DNA from: Flavobacterium sp. 90
Lineage (GTDB): Bacteria > Bacteroidota > Bacteroidia > Flavobacteriales > Flavobacteriaceae
Reading direction: 5' to 3'
Assembly (NCBI RefSeq): GCF_004339525.1
Contig: NZ_SMGE01000001.1
Location: 3,472,001-3,536,000 of the forward strand
DNA length: 64,000 bases
The translations under genes were made by a program, and so were the position numbers. Shown here in pieces: positions 16,260 to 25,100 of the stretch (the stretch's first letter is position 1; each line of letters starts with the position of its first letter). Under the pieces are notes generated by a model, which made no database searches, was not told the DNA's origin, and worked only from the letters and a program-made list of their open reading frames with translations.

Positions 16260-16436
16260 GGCTTATGTTAATGGTGTTTTATGAATGTTTTGTAGTACTA
16301 AATTAATGTTAATTTTTTTGGGGTCAAAATATGCTTTTTGACCATTGTCTTGTTTTTTTGATAATATCGAAGTGATTTTTAGTTAAAGTGTAAGGGGTTA
16401 CTTTGTAAAAAAATAAAAATTAAACATTAAAGCGAG

Positions 16437-17888
16437 ATGAAAAGAATTATTTTACCCCTTATTATTCTTGGATCGTTGATTACATCATGTAATAACGACT
16501 CTAAAGATCAGGATGAAACAACAAGTGTTGTATTAAAGGACCAATCTGTAACGCCAAGTTTGTTGAAGGCAAAATCAGGTTTTGAAGACTTAAAAATTTA
16601 TTCTCTTTTTAGTTCAGATGATGTTTTTGCAGATAGTCCAAAATTTGTTTTTGGAGGTTCTGCTGATGGTTCAGGTTTGTTAAAAAATACTGATGGAACT
16701 TTTACTTTTTTAGTAAACAACGAAGACAATTTTGCGGTTTCAAGAATTACATTAGACAAAACATTCAAACCTACAAAAGGAGAATATTTATTAAATTCTA
16801 GTGGAGGAACCTGGAGACTTTGTGGCGCAACAATGGCTACACAAGCTGAGCACGGTTTTGGACCACTTTATTTAACTTGTGGAGAATCTGGAGAAGAGTC
16901 TCGTACACATGCTTTAGATCCTTACGCAAGCGCTGGTGGTGCATCTGTATCTAAAGAATTAGCAGGATTTGGTCGTTTAAGTGCAGAGAATGCTTTACCA
17001 TTACGTTCTTCTGCTTACAAAGGAAAAACTGTTGTTGTAATTGGTGATGATGATTCTGGAACTTACGGAGGTCAGGTTTTTATGTATGTATCTAATACTG
17101 TTGGTGATTTGACTAATGGTACTTTGTATATGCTAAAAAGAAACGATGACAATCAAAGAGAAAAAGATATGGAAACAAGCAAAACTTATCCTGTATCTTT
17201 TGTAAAAATCGAAAACCACAAAACTTTAACTGGTGCTCAAATCAATGCTTCTGTAAATACTTTGAAAGCGGTTAAATTTGGTCGTGTAGAAGATTTAGAT
17301 TACCGTAAAGGTGGTGACAACGCAGATCGTGAATTGTATTTTAATGTAACTGGACAAAATACAACCGGAACAAATGCTGATGCTTCAAGAACTAAATATG
17401 GTAGAGTTTACAGATTAAATCTTGATGCGGCTGATCCATTAAAAGGAACTTTAGAAGTTGTTCTTGACGGAGATAATCGTTCTGGAATTGCTGGTAAATT
17501 TCAAAATCCAGATAACATTTGTGTGACTAAAAACTATGTTTATGTTCAGGAAGATGCAAATGGATATGGTGACGAAACTCACGATGCTTATATCTATCAA
17601 TACAATATTGCTACAAAAGATCTTAAAGTTGTAGTAGAATTAGACCACCGTCGTACTGCAACAGATGCTGCAAAATACAATGTAGGTGGAACTTCAAAAT
17701 TTGGAGATTGGGAATATGGTGCTTTAATTGATGTTTCTGAGCAAGTTGGTATCGCTGATACTTTTATGTTGAGCGTTCAGCCACATACTTGGACTGGTGA
17801 GAAATACAAAAGCCCTGATGGAGGAACAAATCGTCCTAACGAACAACAAGCAAGTCAAATCGTAGTTATTAAAGGTTTAGCGAGATAA
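16437..17888 (+). CDS. PhoX-like (DUF839) lipoprotein
   Basis: A 483-residue lipoprotein with lipobox LITSC (Cys 18). The body is a propeller-like PhoX/DUF839 domain: HGFGPLYLTCGES, FGRVEDLDYRKGG, and the C-terminal GKFQNPDNICVTKNYVYVQEDAN, which matches the PhoX pattern 'PDN(L/I)xV...w(V/I)xxDg'. PhoX enzymes are Ca- and Fe-dependent alkaline phosphatases, but several DUF839 lipoproteins have no shown phosphatase activity. It is followed, after a hairpin, by a di-heme peroxidase on the same strand, a pairing that hints at a redox or metal role as well as phosphate. Confidence 0.75.
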   Translation: MKRIILPLIILGSLITSCNNDSKDQDETTSVVLKDQSVTPSLLKAKSGFEDLKIYSLFSSDDVFADSPKFVFGGSADGSGLLKNTDGTFTFLVNNEDNFAVSRITLDKTFKPTKGEYLLNSSGGTWRLCGATMATQAEHGFGPLYLTCGESGEESRTHALDPYASAGGASVSKELAGFGRLSAENALPLRSSAYKGKTVVVIGDDDSGTYGGQVFMYVSNTVGDLTNGTLYMLKRNDDNQREKDMETSKTYPVSFVKIENHKTLTGAQINASVNTLKAVKFGRVEDLDYRKGGDNADRELYFNVTGQNTTGTNADASRTKYGRVYRLNLDAADPLKGTLEVVLDGDNRSGIAGKFQNPDNICVTKNYVYVQEDANGYGDETHDAYIYQYNIATKDLKVVVELDHRRTATDAAKYNVGGTSKFGDWEYGALIDVSEQVGIADTFMLSVQPHTWTGEKYKSPDGGTNRPNEQQASQIVVIKGLAR

Positions 17889-17903
17889 ATTTTTAAAACG
17901 TTA

Positions 17904-17951
17904 CAAAACAGCAATCCACTACTTCAGTTTGAGGTAGTGGTTTCTGTTTTT
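17904..17951 (+). terminator. Hairpin between PhoX-like and peroxidase genes
   Basis: CCACTACTTC (17916-17925) pairs with GAGGTAGTGG, extended by AAAACAG...CTGTTTT, with a trailing T-run. It may attenuate rather than fully stop transcription into the peroxidase gene 33 bases later. Confidence 0.7.
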
Positions 17952-17983
17952 CTAAATATTCCTCTTTTAATCGGTATTACATC

Positions 17984-19765
17984 ATGAAAAAAATATATTG
18001 TTTGTTATTCTTAGTAACATTTGTTGCTTGTCAGAAAAAAAACAAACATCAGGAAGTAAATGAATTGTTTCAGTCAGATATTACTTTATTGATCGAAAAA
18101 GTCGCCAAACTTAAATATTCGGTACAAGAAGATTCTACCGAAGCACAGATTCAGAGACAATTTCTGGAAGCACATCAGAATTATAAAAAGGTCGAAATGA
18201 TAAGTGAGTATTATTCGCCCGCAGTTTCTAAATCGATCAACGGACCAGCAATCCCGGAGTTCGAAGAAAATGATAAAGTGACCGTTCAGGCCGAAGGTTT
18301 TCAGGTTATTGAGGAATTGGTTTTTCCGAAATATAACAGAGCGAGCAAAAAAGAGTTACTTCAGGAATTGGGCGTTTTATCAGCAAATTTAACTCGGTTA
18401 GTAAAAGTTTCAAGTTCTAATGAATTGACAGATGCGCACGTTTTTGATGCGATGCGATTAGAAGTTTACAGAATTATTACTTTAGGAATTACCGGTTTTG
18501 ATTCTCCTGTTGTTTTAAATTCACTTCCGGAAGCATTCGTTTCTTTAGAAACAATCGAAAAATATTATAAGGTTTATCTCGAAGATAAGTCAGTTTCCGA
18601 TGCAAAACAAGTTCTTGCAGTTTTAGAAAAAGGCAAGAAGTATTTAAAAAACAACAAAAATTTCAATGCTTTTGATCGCGCTTATTTTATCAAAGAAATC
18701 GCGAATCCGTTAAGTCGTGGATTGTATAAAACACAATCTGAATTGGGAATTTCATTAATGAAAGAACAAAGGGGTTTGAAAGTAACAGCACAAACTTTAT
18801 TTGACAAAGACGCTTTTGATCCCGAAGCTTTTTCGGGTTTCCCCGATTATAAAACAACGTCCGAAAAAATTGCTTTAGGGAAAAAGTTGTTCAATGATCC
18901 TATTTTATCCGGAAACAATACGCGTTCTTGCGCTTCGTGTCATCACGCCGATAAAGCGTTTACGGATGGTTTGGAAACAGCGGTTTCATTAGACGGAAAA
19001 TCAATGATTCAGCGTAATACGCCAACATTAAATAATATCGCTTTTCAACGTGTGTTTTTTGCAGATTCGCGAGTAAGTTATCTCGAAGATCAGGCTGTTG
19101 CCGTAATAAAAAACGAAAATGAAATGCATGGTTCTCTGGAGAAATCTGCTTTGGCGATTCAAAAGAAAGCTGGTTATGTAAAGGAATTCGAGAAAGCTTT
19201 TCCGAAAGGAGAAATCAATGAATTTGCAATCAAAAATGCTTTAGCATCTTACATTCGTTCGTTAAGTCATTACGATTCAAAGTTCGACGGATATATGCAA
19301 AACAAAGCAACCTTTACAGCCGATGAAAAAGCAGGATTTAATCTGTTTGCCGGAAAAGCCAAATGTGCAACTTGCCATTTTATCCCATTAACAAACGGAA
19401 CTGTTCCGCCAAATTTTGACAGATCTGAAAGTGAGATTTTAGGCGTTCCCAATAAAAATAAAAAGCTAGATGGCGATTTAGGAAAATTTGTGATTACGGG
19501 AGCAGCGATTCATAAATACTCATTCAAAACTCCGACGATTAGAAATATTGAACTTACAGCGCCTTATATGCATAATGGTGTTTATAAAACGATGGAAGAA
19601 GTGATAGATTTTTATAATGAAGGCGGAGGTTTAGGTAAAGGTTTCGATCTCCCAAACCAAACTTTACCCGAAGATAAATTGAACCTGTCAGATCAAGAAA
19701 AAAAGCAGTTGATTGCTTTTATGAGAACGTTGACGGATAGGACGTTTGTGGAGGAAAGAGAATAG
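17984..19765 (+). CDS. Di-heme cytochrome-c peroxidase (MauG family) with helical N-terminal domain
   Basis: A 593-residue lipoprotein (FVAC, Cys 16). Residues about 25-270 are an all-helical domain of the imelysin-like or 'cytochrome peroxidase N-terminal' kind. The rest is a bacterial di-heme CCP/MauG domain with heme sites C316-A-S-C319-H320 and C461-A-T-C464-H465 and the conserved FKTPTIRNIELTAPYMHNG. Such enzymes reduce peroxide or carry out MauG-like oxidation of a partner protein. The large N-terminal domain is not present in the second peroxidase of this window (52808). It follows a PhoX-like lipoprotein gene. Confidence 0.87.
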   Translation: MKKIYCLLFLVTFVACQKKNKHQEVNELFQSDITLLIEKVAKLKYSVQEDSTEAQIQRQFLEAHQNYKKVEMISEYYSPAVSKSINGPAIPEFEENDKVTVQAEGFQVIEELVFPKYNRASKKELLQELGVLSANLTRLVKVSSSNELTDAHVFDAMRLEVYRIITLGITGFDSPVVLNSLPEAFVSLETIEKYYKVYLEDKSVSDAKQVLAVLEKGKKYLKNNKNFNAFDRAYFIKEIANPLSRGLYKTQSELGISLMKEQRGLKVTAQTLFDKDAFDPEAFSGFPDYKTTSEKIALGKKLFNDPILSGNNTRSCASCHHADKAFTDGLETAVSLDGKSMIQRNTPTLNNIAFQRVFFADSRVSYLEDQAVAVIKNENEMHGSLEKSALAIQKKAGYVKEFEKAFPKGEINEFAIKNALASYIRSLSHYDSKFDGYMQNKATFTADEKAGFNLFAGKAKCATCHFIPLTNGTVPPNFDRSESEILGVPNKNKKLDGDLGKFVITGAAIHKYSFKTPTIRNIELTAPYMHNGVYKTMEEVIDFYNEGGGLGKGFDLPNQTLPEDKLNLSDQEKKQLIAFMRTLTDRTFVEERE

Positions 19766-19863
19766 AATAAAGATGTTAGAAGCAAGAAGCAAGATTTAAG
19801 GTGGTTTTGGAATTCTCTTGTTATAAATGTTGATTCTTGTTGTTTATAAAGGGTTTACGTATA

Positions 19864-20242
19864 GCTTTGCGAGCTTTGTATTCTTTTTGTAAGCTAACAA
19901 CTTCGTGGACTTTGCGGTTAAATTTTTTGCCACAAATTGCACAAATTAGCGCGAATTTTAAATTTCAAGATATTGCTTTGCGAGCTTTGTATTCTTTTTC
20001 CAAGCTAACAACTTCGCGAGCTTTGCGAAAAACCTTTGCAAACTTTGCGGTAAAATTTTTTTGCCACGAATTGCACAAATTAGTGCGAATTTTTAATCTC
20101 GAGATATTGCTTTGCGAGCTTTGTATTCTTTTTGCAAGCTAACAACTTCGTGAACTTTGCGTAAATCTTTGCGAACTTTGCGGTAAAATTTTTTCGCCAC
20201 GAATTTCACAGATTCCATATATTAATCCGTGCAATTCGTGGC
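19864..20242. repeat. Three tandem copies of a GCTTTGCGAGCTTTG unit and a GCCACGAATT palindrome
   Basis: Units start at 19864, 19975 and 20109 (spacing 111 and 134). Each reads GCTTTGCGAGCTTTGTATTC, then CTAACAACTTCG, then AACTTTGCGG, then TTTGCCACGAATTGCACAAA. The array ends in a small palindrome 20196-20242 (GCCACGAATT...AATTCGTGGC). Open frames across it (for example 19837-20142) are repeat-derived and not genes. It fills the 590-base gap before the porin-like gene. Confidence 0.8.
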
Positions 20243-20312
20243 AAAAAAACTTTAAATAATTCCATTGGTCAAAAGCCAAATGCAGTTCATCAAACTAATT
20301 TTAATAGCGTTT

Positions 20313-20320
20313 TAGGTTTG
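20313..20320 (+). promoter_or_regulatory. TAGGTTTG -7 box before the barrel gene at 20356
   Basis: TAGGTTTG fits TAnnTTTG and lies 36 bases before the ATG at 20356. The GTG at 20320 begins inside it and so is not the real start. No TTG at the expected spacing was seen. Confidence 0.35.
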
Positions 20321-20355
20321 TGCTCCTTTGCATCAAATTAATAAAAACTATTATC

Positions 20356-20955
20356 ATGAACATTTACAAATTAGTATTACTAATCACTATTTTCTTAGTG
20401 AGTTTGATTTCCTCAAAAGTTACAGCACAATCTCCGCTTCCAATTCATGTGGGGATAAAAGGAGGTTCTAATTATTCTGAATTGCCGGTTACAGATGGCT
20501 TTAGCTCAAAATATGCAGCGGGTTATTTTGTGGGAGCAATGGGAAGATTCGATTTTAAAAGATTCTATATTCAAAATGAACTCTTGTATAGTGAGAAGTC
20601 TTCGAAAATTGAGAAAACTTCATTGACAACTTCTGGAAATGCAAAATGGAGAAGTCTCGAAATGCCTTTGTTAATAGGTTACAAAGTAATTGATCTTTCG
20701 ACTTTGAATGTGAGAGTTTTTGGAGGAGGAGTTTATTCTTATGTTCTGGATGAAAATATTTCGTCATTAAATCAACTTAAAAACTCTTATACAAAATTCA
20801 ACAAATCTAATATTGGTTATCAGGTTGGAGCAGGAGTCGAAATGTGGAAATTTACCTTAGATTTCGTTTATCAAGGCGGACTGAATAATCTAAGTAAAGA
20901 CTTTAATTCTAAAACAGATTCCTTTAATGTAAGTGTTGGATATTTTTTCCTATAA
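20356..20955 (+). CDS. PorT-like outer-membrane beta-barrel protein
   Basis: A 199-residue protein with a signal peptide (about 1-26, SLISSKVTAQ), then HVGIKGGSNYSELPV and a series of amphipathic strands ending in a Phe-Leu C-terminus (FNVSVGYFFL), the pattern of outer-membrane beta-barrels of the PorT/OmpW-like group. ATG at 20356 is chosen over the upstream GTG. Single gene with its own terminator. Confidence 0.75.
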   Translation: MNIYKLVLLITIFLVSLISSKVTAQSPLPIHVGIKGGSNYSELPVTDGFSSKYAAGYFVGAMGRFDFKRFYIQNELLYSEKSSKIEKTSLTTSGNAKWRSLEMPLLIGYKVIDLSTLNVRVFGGGVYSYVLDENISSLNQLKNSYTKFNKSNIGYQVGAGVEMWKFTLDFVYQGGLNNLSKDFNSKTDSFNVSVGYFFL

Positions 20956-20985
20956 CTTCACAATTTATCGGTTAACCTTAAGCAG

Positions 20986-21014
20986 CAGCAAAGAATCTTT
21001 TTGGTTCTTTGCTG
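20986..21014 (+). terminator. Terminator hairpin after barrel gene
   Basis: CAGCAAAGAA (20986-20995) pairs with TTCTTTGCTG (21005-21014). Confidence 0.6.
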
Positions 21015-21077
21015 TTCGTTTAGAAAATATAGGGTTATTTTTGAACTAAAAAATTCTCATAATTTACTTACTTTTTT

Positions 21078-22130
21078 TTGATGACTATAAAATATAAAAA
21101 CCGGCATTGGATATTTTTAATCTTTTTCTGGTTCATACTTGGTATTACGATTTGGGCGCAATTGATAGCTGATTATGGAATAATGTCGGCTATACGTCAG
21201 TCGTTTTTAATATTATTAAGCGCTATTGTTTTGGCACATTTTCTTAGTGATGTAATGCTTCCTAAGGCATTACGCAAAAACAAAATGACACTATTTGCAG
21301 TACAGGCTTTTGTTGTAGTGCTGCTTTTGTCCTTTTGTCTGGCTGTGATTTATGCTGTTTTTTCCGATTCGCACACACGTAACCGACTATATCCGGAAGA
21401 AGCAAATATGGCTACTATTGAGTTTTTGTGGGCTCGTTTTTGCGGAAGCATTCCAGCTGCACTTTTGATTTGTGGAACCGCTTGCGGACTTCGATTTTAT
21501 CAGGAACATAATGTGATCGAAAGAAATCACGCCGAATTAAAACAAGTTCACTTAGAAGCTCAGATAAAAATCTTGCAAGATCAAATCAATCCGCATTTGA
21601 TGTTTAATATCTTGAATCATATTCACATTTTGATGCAAAGCAACGTCGAATTAGCTTCGGTATTACTAGTTCAGTTTTCGGATATTTTAAGGTATCAATT
21701 ATATGAATGTAATAAAGAATACGTTGCGTTGCATCTTGAAATTAAATACCTGAAAGATTTAATTGCCGTAGAAGAAACCCGTTGGGGAAATGAATTAGAG
21801 GTAAAAAGCAAATGGAATATCGAAGACGGTCATCTTCAGATTGTACCTTTACTTTTGGTTCCATTAATAGAAAATGCTTTTAAACATGTATCAAGACTTC
21901 CAAACCATAAAGGATACGTGCATTTATCATGCGAACAAATAAATAAACAACTGATTTTTAAAATAGAAAACTCTTATACAGAACAATACAAAGTTCCTTC
22001 TAAAAATCAAGGTTTAGGGCTCGAAAACGTCAAAAAAAGATTATCGATTCAATATCCCGAAAAACATCATTTAGAGATAAAAAATACAGATTCAGATTTT
22101 ACCGTAAAAGTGATCTTAGACTTAAAATAA
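21078..22130 (+). CDS. LytS/YehU-type sensor histidine kinase
   Basis: A 350-residue membrane kinase. Four membrane helices fill the first about 150 residues (IFLIFFWFILGITIWAQL, ILLSAIVLAHFL, a Val-rich third, and AALLICGTACGL). The phosphoacceptor box QINPHLMFNILNHI places His 173; the family consensus INPHFLFN has drifted to INPHLMFN. The ATPase part has VPLLLVPLIENAFKHV and GLGLENVKKRL. It pairs with the LytTR regulator at 22550, although 419 bases of repeat-rich DNA separate them. Confidence 0.88.
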   Translation: MMTIKYKNRHWIFLIFFWFILGITIWAQLIADYGIMSAIRQSFLILLSAIVLAHFLSDVMLPKALRKNKMTLFAVQAFVVVLLLSFCLAVIYAVFSDSHTRNRLYPEEANMATIEFLWARFCGSIPAALLICGTACGLRFYQEHNVIERNHAELKQVHLEAQIKILQDQINPHLMFNILNHIHILMQSNVELASVLLVQFSDILRYQLYECNKEYVALHLEIKYLKDLIAVEETRWGNELEVKSKWNIEDGHLQIVPLLLVPLIENAFKHVSRLPNHKGYVHLSCEQINKQLIFKIENSYTEQYKVPSKNQGLGLENVKKRLSIQYPEKHHLEIKNTDSDFTVKVILDLK

Positions 22131-22169
22131 AAAAAAGCTTTTTCCACAGATTATAAAGATTAAAAGGAT

Positions 22170-22440
22170 TTTTTTTACCACGAATTTCACAAATTTTCAC
22201 TAATTAATCCATTTAGTTATGTAGATAAAGCTTTGTGAACTTTGCATTCTTTCAAAAGTCAAAACTTTCCGAACTTTGCGAAAAACCTTTGCCAACTTTG
22301 CGGTAAAATTTTCGCCACTGATTAGAAGGGTTTTGTAGAAGAGGCAAGAATAAAGTAGTAAGAATAAAGTAGCAAGATGAAAGAAGCAAGAGTAAAGAAT
22401 ATAGAATATAGAGGAAAGAATATAGAATAGAGAAAAAAAT
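22170..22440. repeat. Repeat-rich insert between kinase and regulator genes
   Basis: It contains CCACGAATTTCACAAATTTTCAC (from 22181) and a diverged copy of the 'GAACTTTGC...AACTTTGCGG' unit of the 19.9 kb array (22223-22310), followed by a purine-rich stretch of GAATAAAGTAG- and AATATAGA-like near-repeats (22320-22440). No gene is visible. Confidence 0.6.
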
Positions 22441-22490
22441 CTACTTAATCAGCAAAATCTGCGAGAGACCTTTTTTATGCCATAATACGA

Positions 22491-22541
22491 AACCTGAAAC
22501 AAAGAAAACCTGAAACAAAACAAACAAAATAAACCTGAAAC
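22491..22541 (+). promoter_or_regulatory. Three AACCTGAAAC direct repeats before the regulator gene
   Basis: AACCTGAAACAAA-like units start at 22491, 22507 and 22532, the last ending nine bases before the ATG. They could be an operator for the LytTR regulator itself or simple repeat drift; spacing (16 and 25) is not regular. Confidence 0.3.
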
Positions 22542-22549
22542 AAAAAAAT

Positions 22550-23260
22550 ATGAATATGAAATGTCTCGTTATTGACGACGAACCAATTGCAAGAAACGGA
22601 ATCGTAGATTTTGTTTCAAAAATTGATTTTCTTGAAGTTGTTGGCACTTGTGCTTCTGCTTTGGAAGCGACTTCGTACATTCAGGATAAACAAATTGATT
22701 TACTGTTTCTGGATATAAATATGCCATATTTATCCGGATTAGAATTTTTAGAATCTTTGGATAATCCGCCGTTAGTTATTTTTACTACCGCTTATTCAGA
22801 ACATGCTTTGGATGGATATCGCCTGCAAGTTGTTGATTATTTGCTGAAACCAATTACGTTTCAGCGTTTTTATCAGGCTTCTTTAAAAGCAAAACAATGG
22901 CATCAAATGATTTCTCCAAAGCAAAATCAATTAGATCCGTTTCTTTATGTTCGTCAGGAAGAAGGATTTCAAAAGATTTCGTGGGTAGATATTTTATACA
23001 TCGAAGGAATGCAAAATTATGCCAAACTTCATTTTACAGATAGAATTCTCGTGATTCATCAAACTATGATTTCATTAGAAGAAACACTTCCAAAGGAAAT
23101 TTTCTTTAGAATTCACAAATCATTTCTAGTCAATATTACACACATTGATTCCGTTTCTGGCGGACGATTGTTTGTGAAAGGACAAGAACTACCTATTTCA
23201 AGAACACGCCGTGAAGCATTATTGAAAGAGGTAGTTTATAAAAATCTATTGAGCAGATAA
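22550..23260 (+). CDS. LytTR-family response regulator
   Basis: A 236-residue regulator. The receiver domain has acidic pair D9/D10, phosphoacceptor D55 (LFLDINMP), a T in FTTAYSEHAL and the Lys in YLLKPITFQRF. The C-terminal LytTR DNA-binding domain has FQKISWVDILYIEGMQNYAKLHF and FFRIHKSFLVNITHIDSVSGG. ATG at 22550 with a second Met two codons later. Partner of the kinase at 21078; targets may include the outer-membrane proteins on either side. Confidence 0.9.
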   Translation: MNMKCLVIDDEPIARNGIVDFVSKIDFLEVVGTCASALEATSYIQDKQIDLLFLDINMPYLSGLEFLESLDNPPLVIFTTAYSEHALDGYRLQVVDYLLKPITFQRFYQASLKAKQWHQMISPKQNQLDPFLYVRQEEGFQKISWVDILYIEGMQNYAKLHFTDRILVIHQTMISLEETLPKEIFFRIHKSFLVNITHIDSVSGGRLFVKGQELPISRTRREALLKEVVYKNLLSR

Positions 23261-23262
23261 AT

Positions 23263-24198
23263 CTAGAATTGCCATTTTAAAGCTAAAGCTGCATAAAAGG
23301 TTGTCGTAAATCTTGGGTTTGCCATATCTTTTTCTTTGAACATATTTTTTATTTTTCGGTCATTGGTAGAGAACGATCGAGCCAAAGTACTTCCTGCTGT
23401 AGGTTCAAATGTCCAATGTTTACCAAATTTAAGCTGAGGTCTTAAACCCGCAATAATTTGTTGATATCCAAGTAACATCGATTTGTTTGTCGGATTTATT
23501 TCAGCAGTCATTCCGCTAAGTTCAACAACTGTTTTTAAGTCAAATGTTTCAGACATTCTGTAACCTAATTCTAAACCTTCGGGAAAAGCAACTTTAAAAT
23601 GTAGCGCGCCTTTAGATTCCCAATTAAAGTAAATTCCCGGAAGTACCATTGGAACACCAAAACTATTGGTTAAAACCGGTCCAAAACCAAAAGCCAAATT
23701 AGGATTGAATTGTTTGATAAAAAGAACGCCACCTTGTATCAGAATATCATCTTTATTGATTTCGACCATATCTGTATAAACACCTACAGAAGCCATAACT
23801 AAAATGGACCACGACGGAGAAATTGATCTCAAATGTTTGACTCCAATTTGTGCGTTTAAAAGTTCATCGGGAAAACCGTTTGGAATTTCTACAGGAAGAT
23901 CTCGTAGATCATAATTTTTGTTTTCCATTTTGGCATAAGCTCCCTGAAGCACGATCGACCAAAGTTGGGGATGATTGTATTTGTCCATTTTCATGGAAAG
24001 CGGGATTTCTACAGAAAGCTGAGCTCTTTTAAAATTACTTTTGGCGTCTGTTTTAGCACTGTCAATTGGTCGTACATAATTAGAAAACGGAACATAATCT
24101 ACTTTAAATTCTCCTGAGATATTTTGTTGTGCTCTTGCAGAAATTGTAACCAATAAAAAAATAAATAATTGCGATAGATAAAAAACTGTCTTGTTCAT
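23263..24198 (-). CDS. Outer-membrane beta-barrel protein, possibly DUF6268
   Basis: A 311-residue exported protein. An upstream TTG extends the frame, but ATG at 24198 opens the signal peptide MNKTVFYLSQLFIFLLVTIS ending SARAQ. The mature part opens with ISGEFKVDYVPFSNYVRP and is a chain of amphipathic strands ending in KWQF, a barrel-type C-terminus. The opening and length recall the DUF6268 outer-membrane family, not confirmed. It converges on the LytTR gene with only two bases between stops. Confidence 0.7.
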   Translation of the reverse strand: MNKTVFYLSQLFIFLLVTISARAQQNISGEFKVDYVPFSNYVRPIDSAKTDAKSNFKRAQLSVEIPLSMKMDKYNHPQLWSIVLQGAYAKMENKNYDLRDLPVEIPNGFPDELLNAQIGVKHLRSISPSWSILVMASVGVYTDMVEINKDDILIQGGVLFIKQFNPNLAFGFGPVLTNSFGVPMVLPGIYFNWESKGALHFKVAFPEGLELGYRMSETFDLKTVVELSGMTAEINPTNKSMLLGYQQIIAGLRPQLKFGKHWTFEPTAGSTLARSFSTNDRKIKNMFKEKDMANPRFTTTFYAALALKWQF

Positions 24199-24300
24199 GA
24201 TTTTGATTAATTTTTCTGCGAAGTACAACGTTCTTCATTAATCAGAAAAAATCATTTGACGACTGGTCTTTATCTTTTGACCAAATGCATAAAAACACAA

Positions 24301-24330
24301 AACCCGACAGACTATGCGATCTGTCGGGTT
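24301..24330. terminator. Terminator upstream of 23263 gene / downstream of 24370 gene
   Basis: AACCCGACAG (24301-24310) pairs with CTGTCGGGTT (24321-24330) with A/T flanks; GC-rich stem in an AT-rich context. It ends transcription of the minus-strand barrel gene at 24370. Confidence 0.8.
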
Positions 24331-24369
24331 TGTTACCAAAAACAAAAATAATAAATTAAACCTTTACTT

Positions 24370-24912
24370 TTATAAATCAAAACCATAGGCTAGACGTAAA
24401 GCCACTTGGTTGGTTTTGAATTTGTTATAGTCCTCATAACGGACACTAATATCAATGTACTTGTTGGCGTATCCAATTCCTGGCGCCCATAAAAAAGTGG
24501 TTTGATCGTAACCGTTTGTAACGGCAAAACCAGCACCAACTTCACCTAAAACATAGAATTGATCTTCCCAGATAAAAGCTTTAAAACCAGCTTTTGCCGG
24601 AATAAAACCAAGATCTTTTACATCAACTCCGTTTTCATCTTTTCCCATAAACAAATTGGTAAAACCAGTTGTTAAGGTCAACGAAGTTCTTTTTGATAAA
24701 TCATACTGTAAACGAACATCTCCACCCAAAGACCAATCGTATGCATTGTCAGTTGGTAAACCTCCGTTAAGTCCAAATCCCAATCTGAAGCCCTGATCGT
24801 ATTTTTTGATTTCTCCTTCAGATTTGGTCAACGTTGTAGTGTCTTGAGCAAACGTGGTATTGGCGTATAATAAAGCGAAAGTCGCTAGGCAGAACATTTT
24901 TAGATTTCTCAT
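24370..24912 (-). CDS. Small outer-membrane beta-barrel protein
   Basis: A 180-residue exported protein with signal peptide (about 1-22, LLYANTTFAQ) and eight or so amphipathic strands: FRLGFGLNGGLPTDN, WSLGGDVRLQYDL, TSLTLTTGFTN, FYVLGEVGAGFAV, IDISVRYEDY and QVALRLAYGFDL. The final residue pattern is that of a barrel. No enzymatic motif. Transcribed alone. Confidence 0.72.
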   Translation of the reverse strand: MRNLKMFCLATFALLYANTTFAQDTTTLTKSEGEIKKYDQGFRLGFGLNGGLPTDNAYDWSLGGDVRLQYDLSKRTSLTLTTGFTNLFMGKDENGVDVKDLGFIPAKAGFKAFIWEDQFYVLGEVGAGFAVTNGYDQTTFLWAPGIGYANKYIDISVRYEDYNKFKTNQVALRLAYGFDL

Positions 24913-25073
24913 GACAATTTTTTTTGAATTTATAATGTTGTAAAAATAGTAGCAAGGTCTTCGGGCGTTGTTATATAATTTTTTGAAATTGTTATATAAT
25001 CTCGAGGTTCATTAAAAATGACTTAATATTTGCTTATGTTTTTAATAGTGTCAAAGAATTCAAAGCTTCTGAC

Positions 25074-25081
25074 TATCTTTG
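25074..25081 (+). promoter_or_regulatory. TATCTTTG -7 box before the truncated MATE gene
   Basis: TATCTTTG fits TAnnTTTG, 20 bases before the TTG start at 25101. It suggests the remnant is still transcribed. No TTG at -33 spacing was seen. Confidence 0.4.
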
Positions 25082-25100
25082 CCGACTAAAAAGAATAGAA

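Noticed and set aside
19837..20142. Plus-strand open frame of 101 codons
   Set aside because: It runs through the tandem GCTTTGCGAGCTTTG units, repeats its own residues and has no family pattern; a repeat artefact.
19864..20242. Possible CRISPR array
   Set aside because: Unit lengths (111, 134) are too long and irregular, the units are near-identical rather than repeat-spacer, and no cas gene is near.
22491..22541. Possible CRISPR or plasmid iteron from three AACCTGAAAC units
   Set aside because: Only three short units with uneven spacing; no replication or cas gene.
24198..24228. TTG start for the DUF6268-like gene
   Set aside because: It places ten extra residues before a clean signal peptide at ATG 24198.
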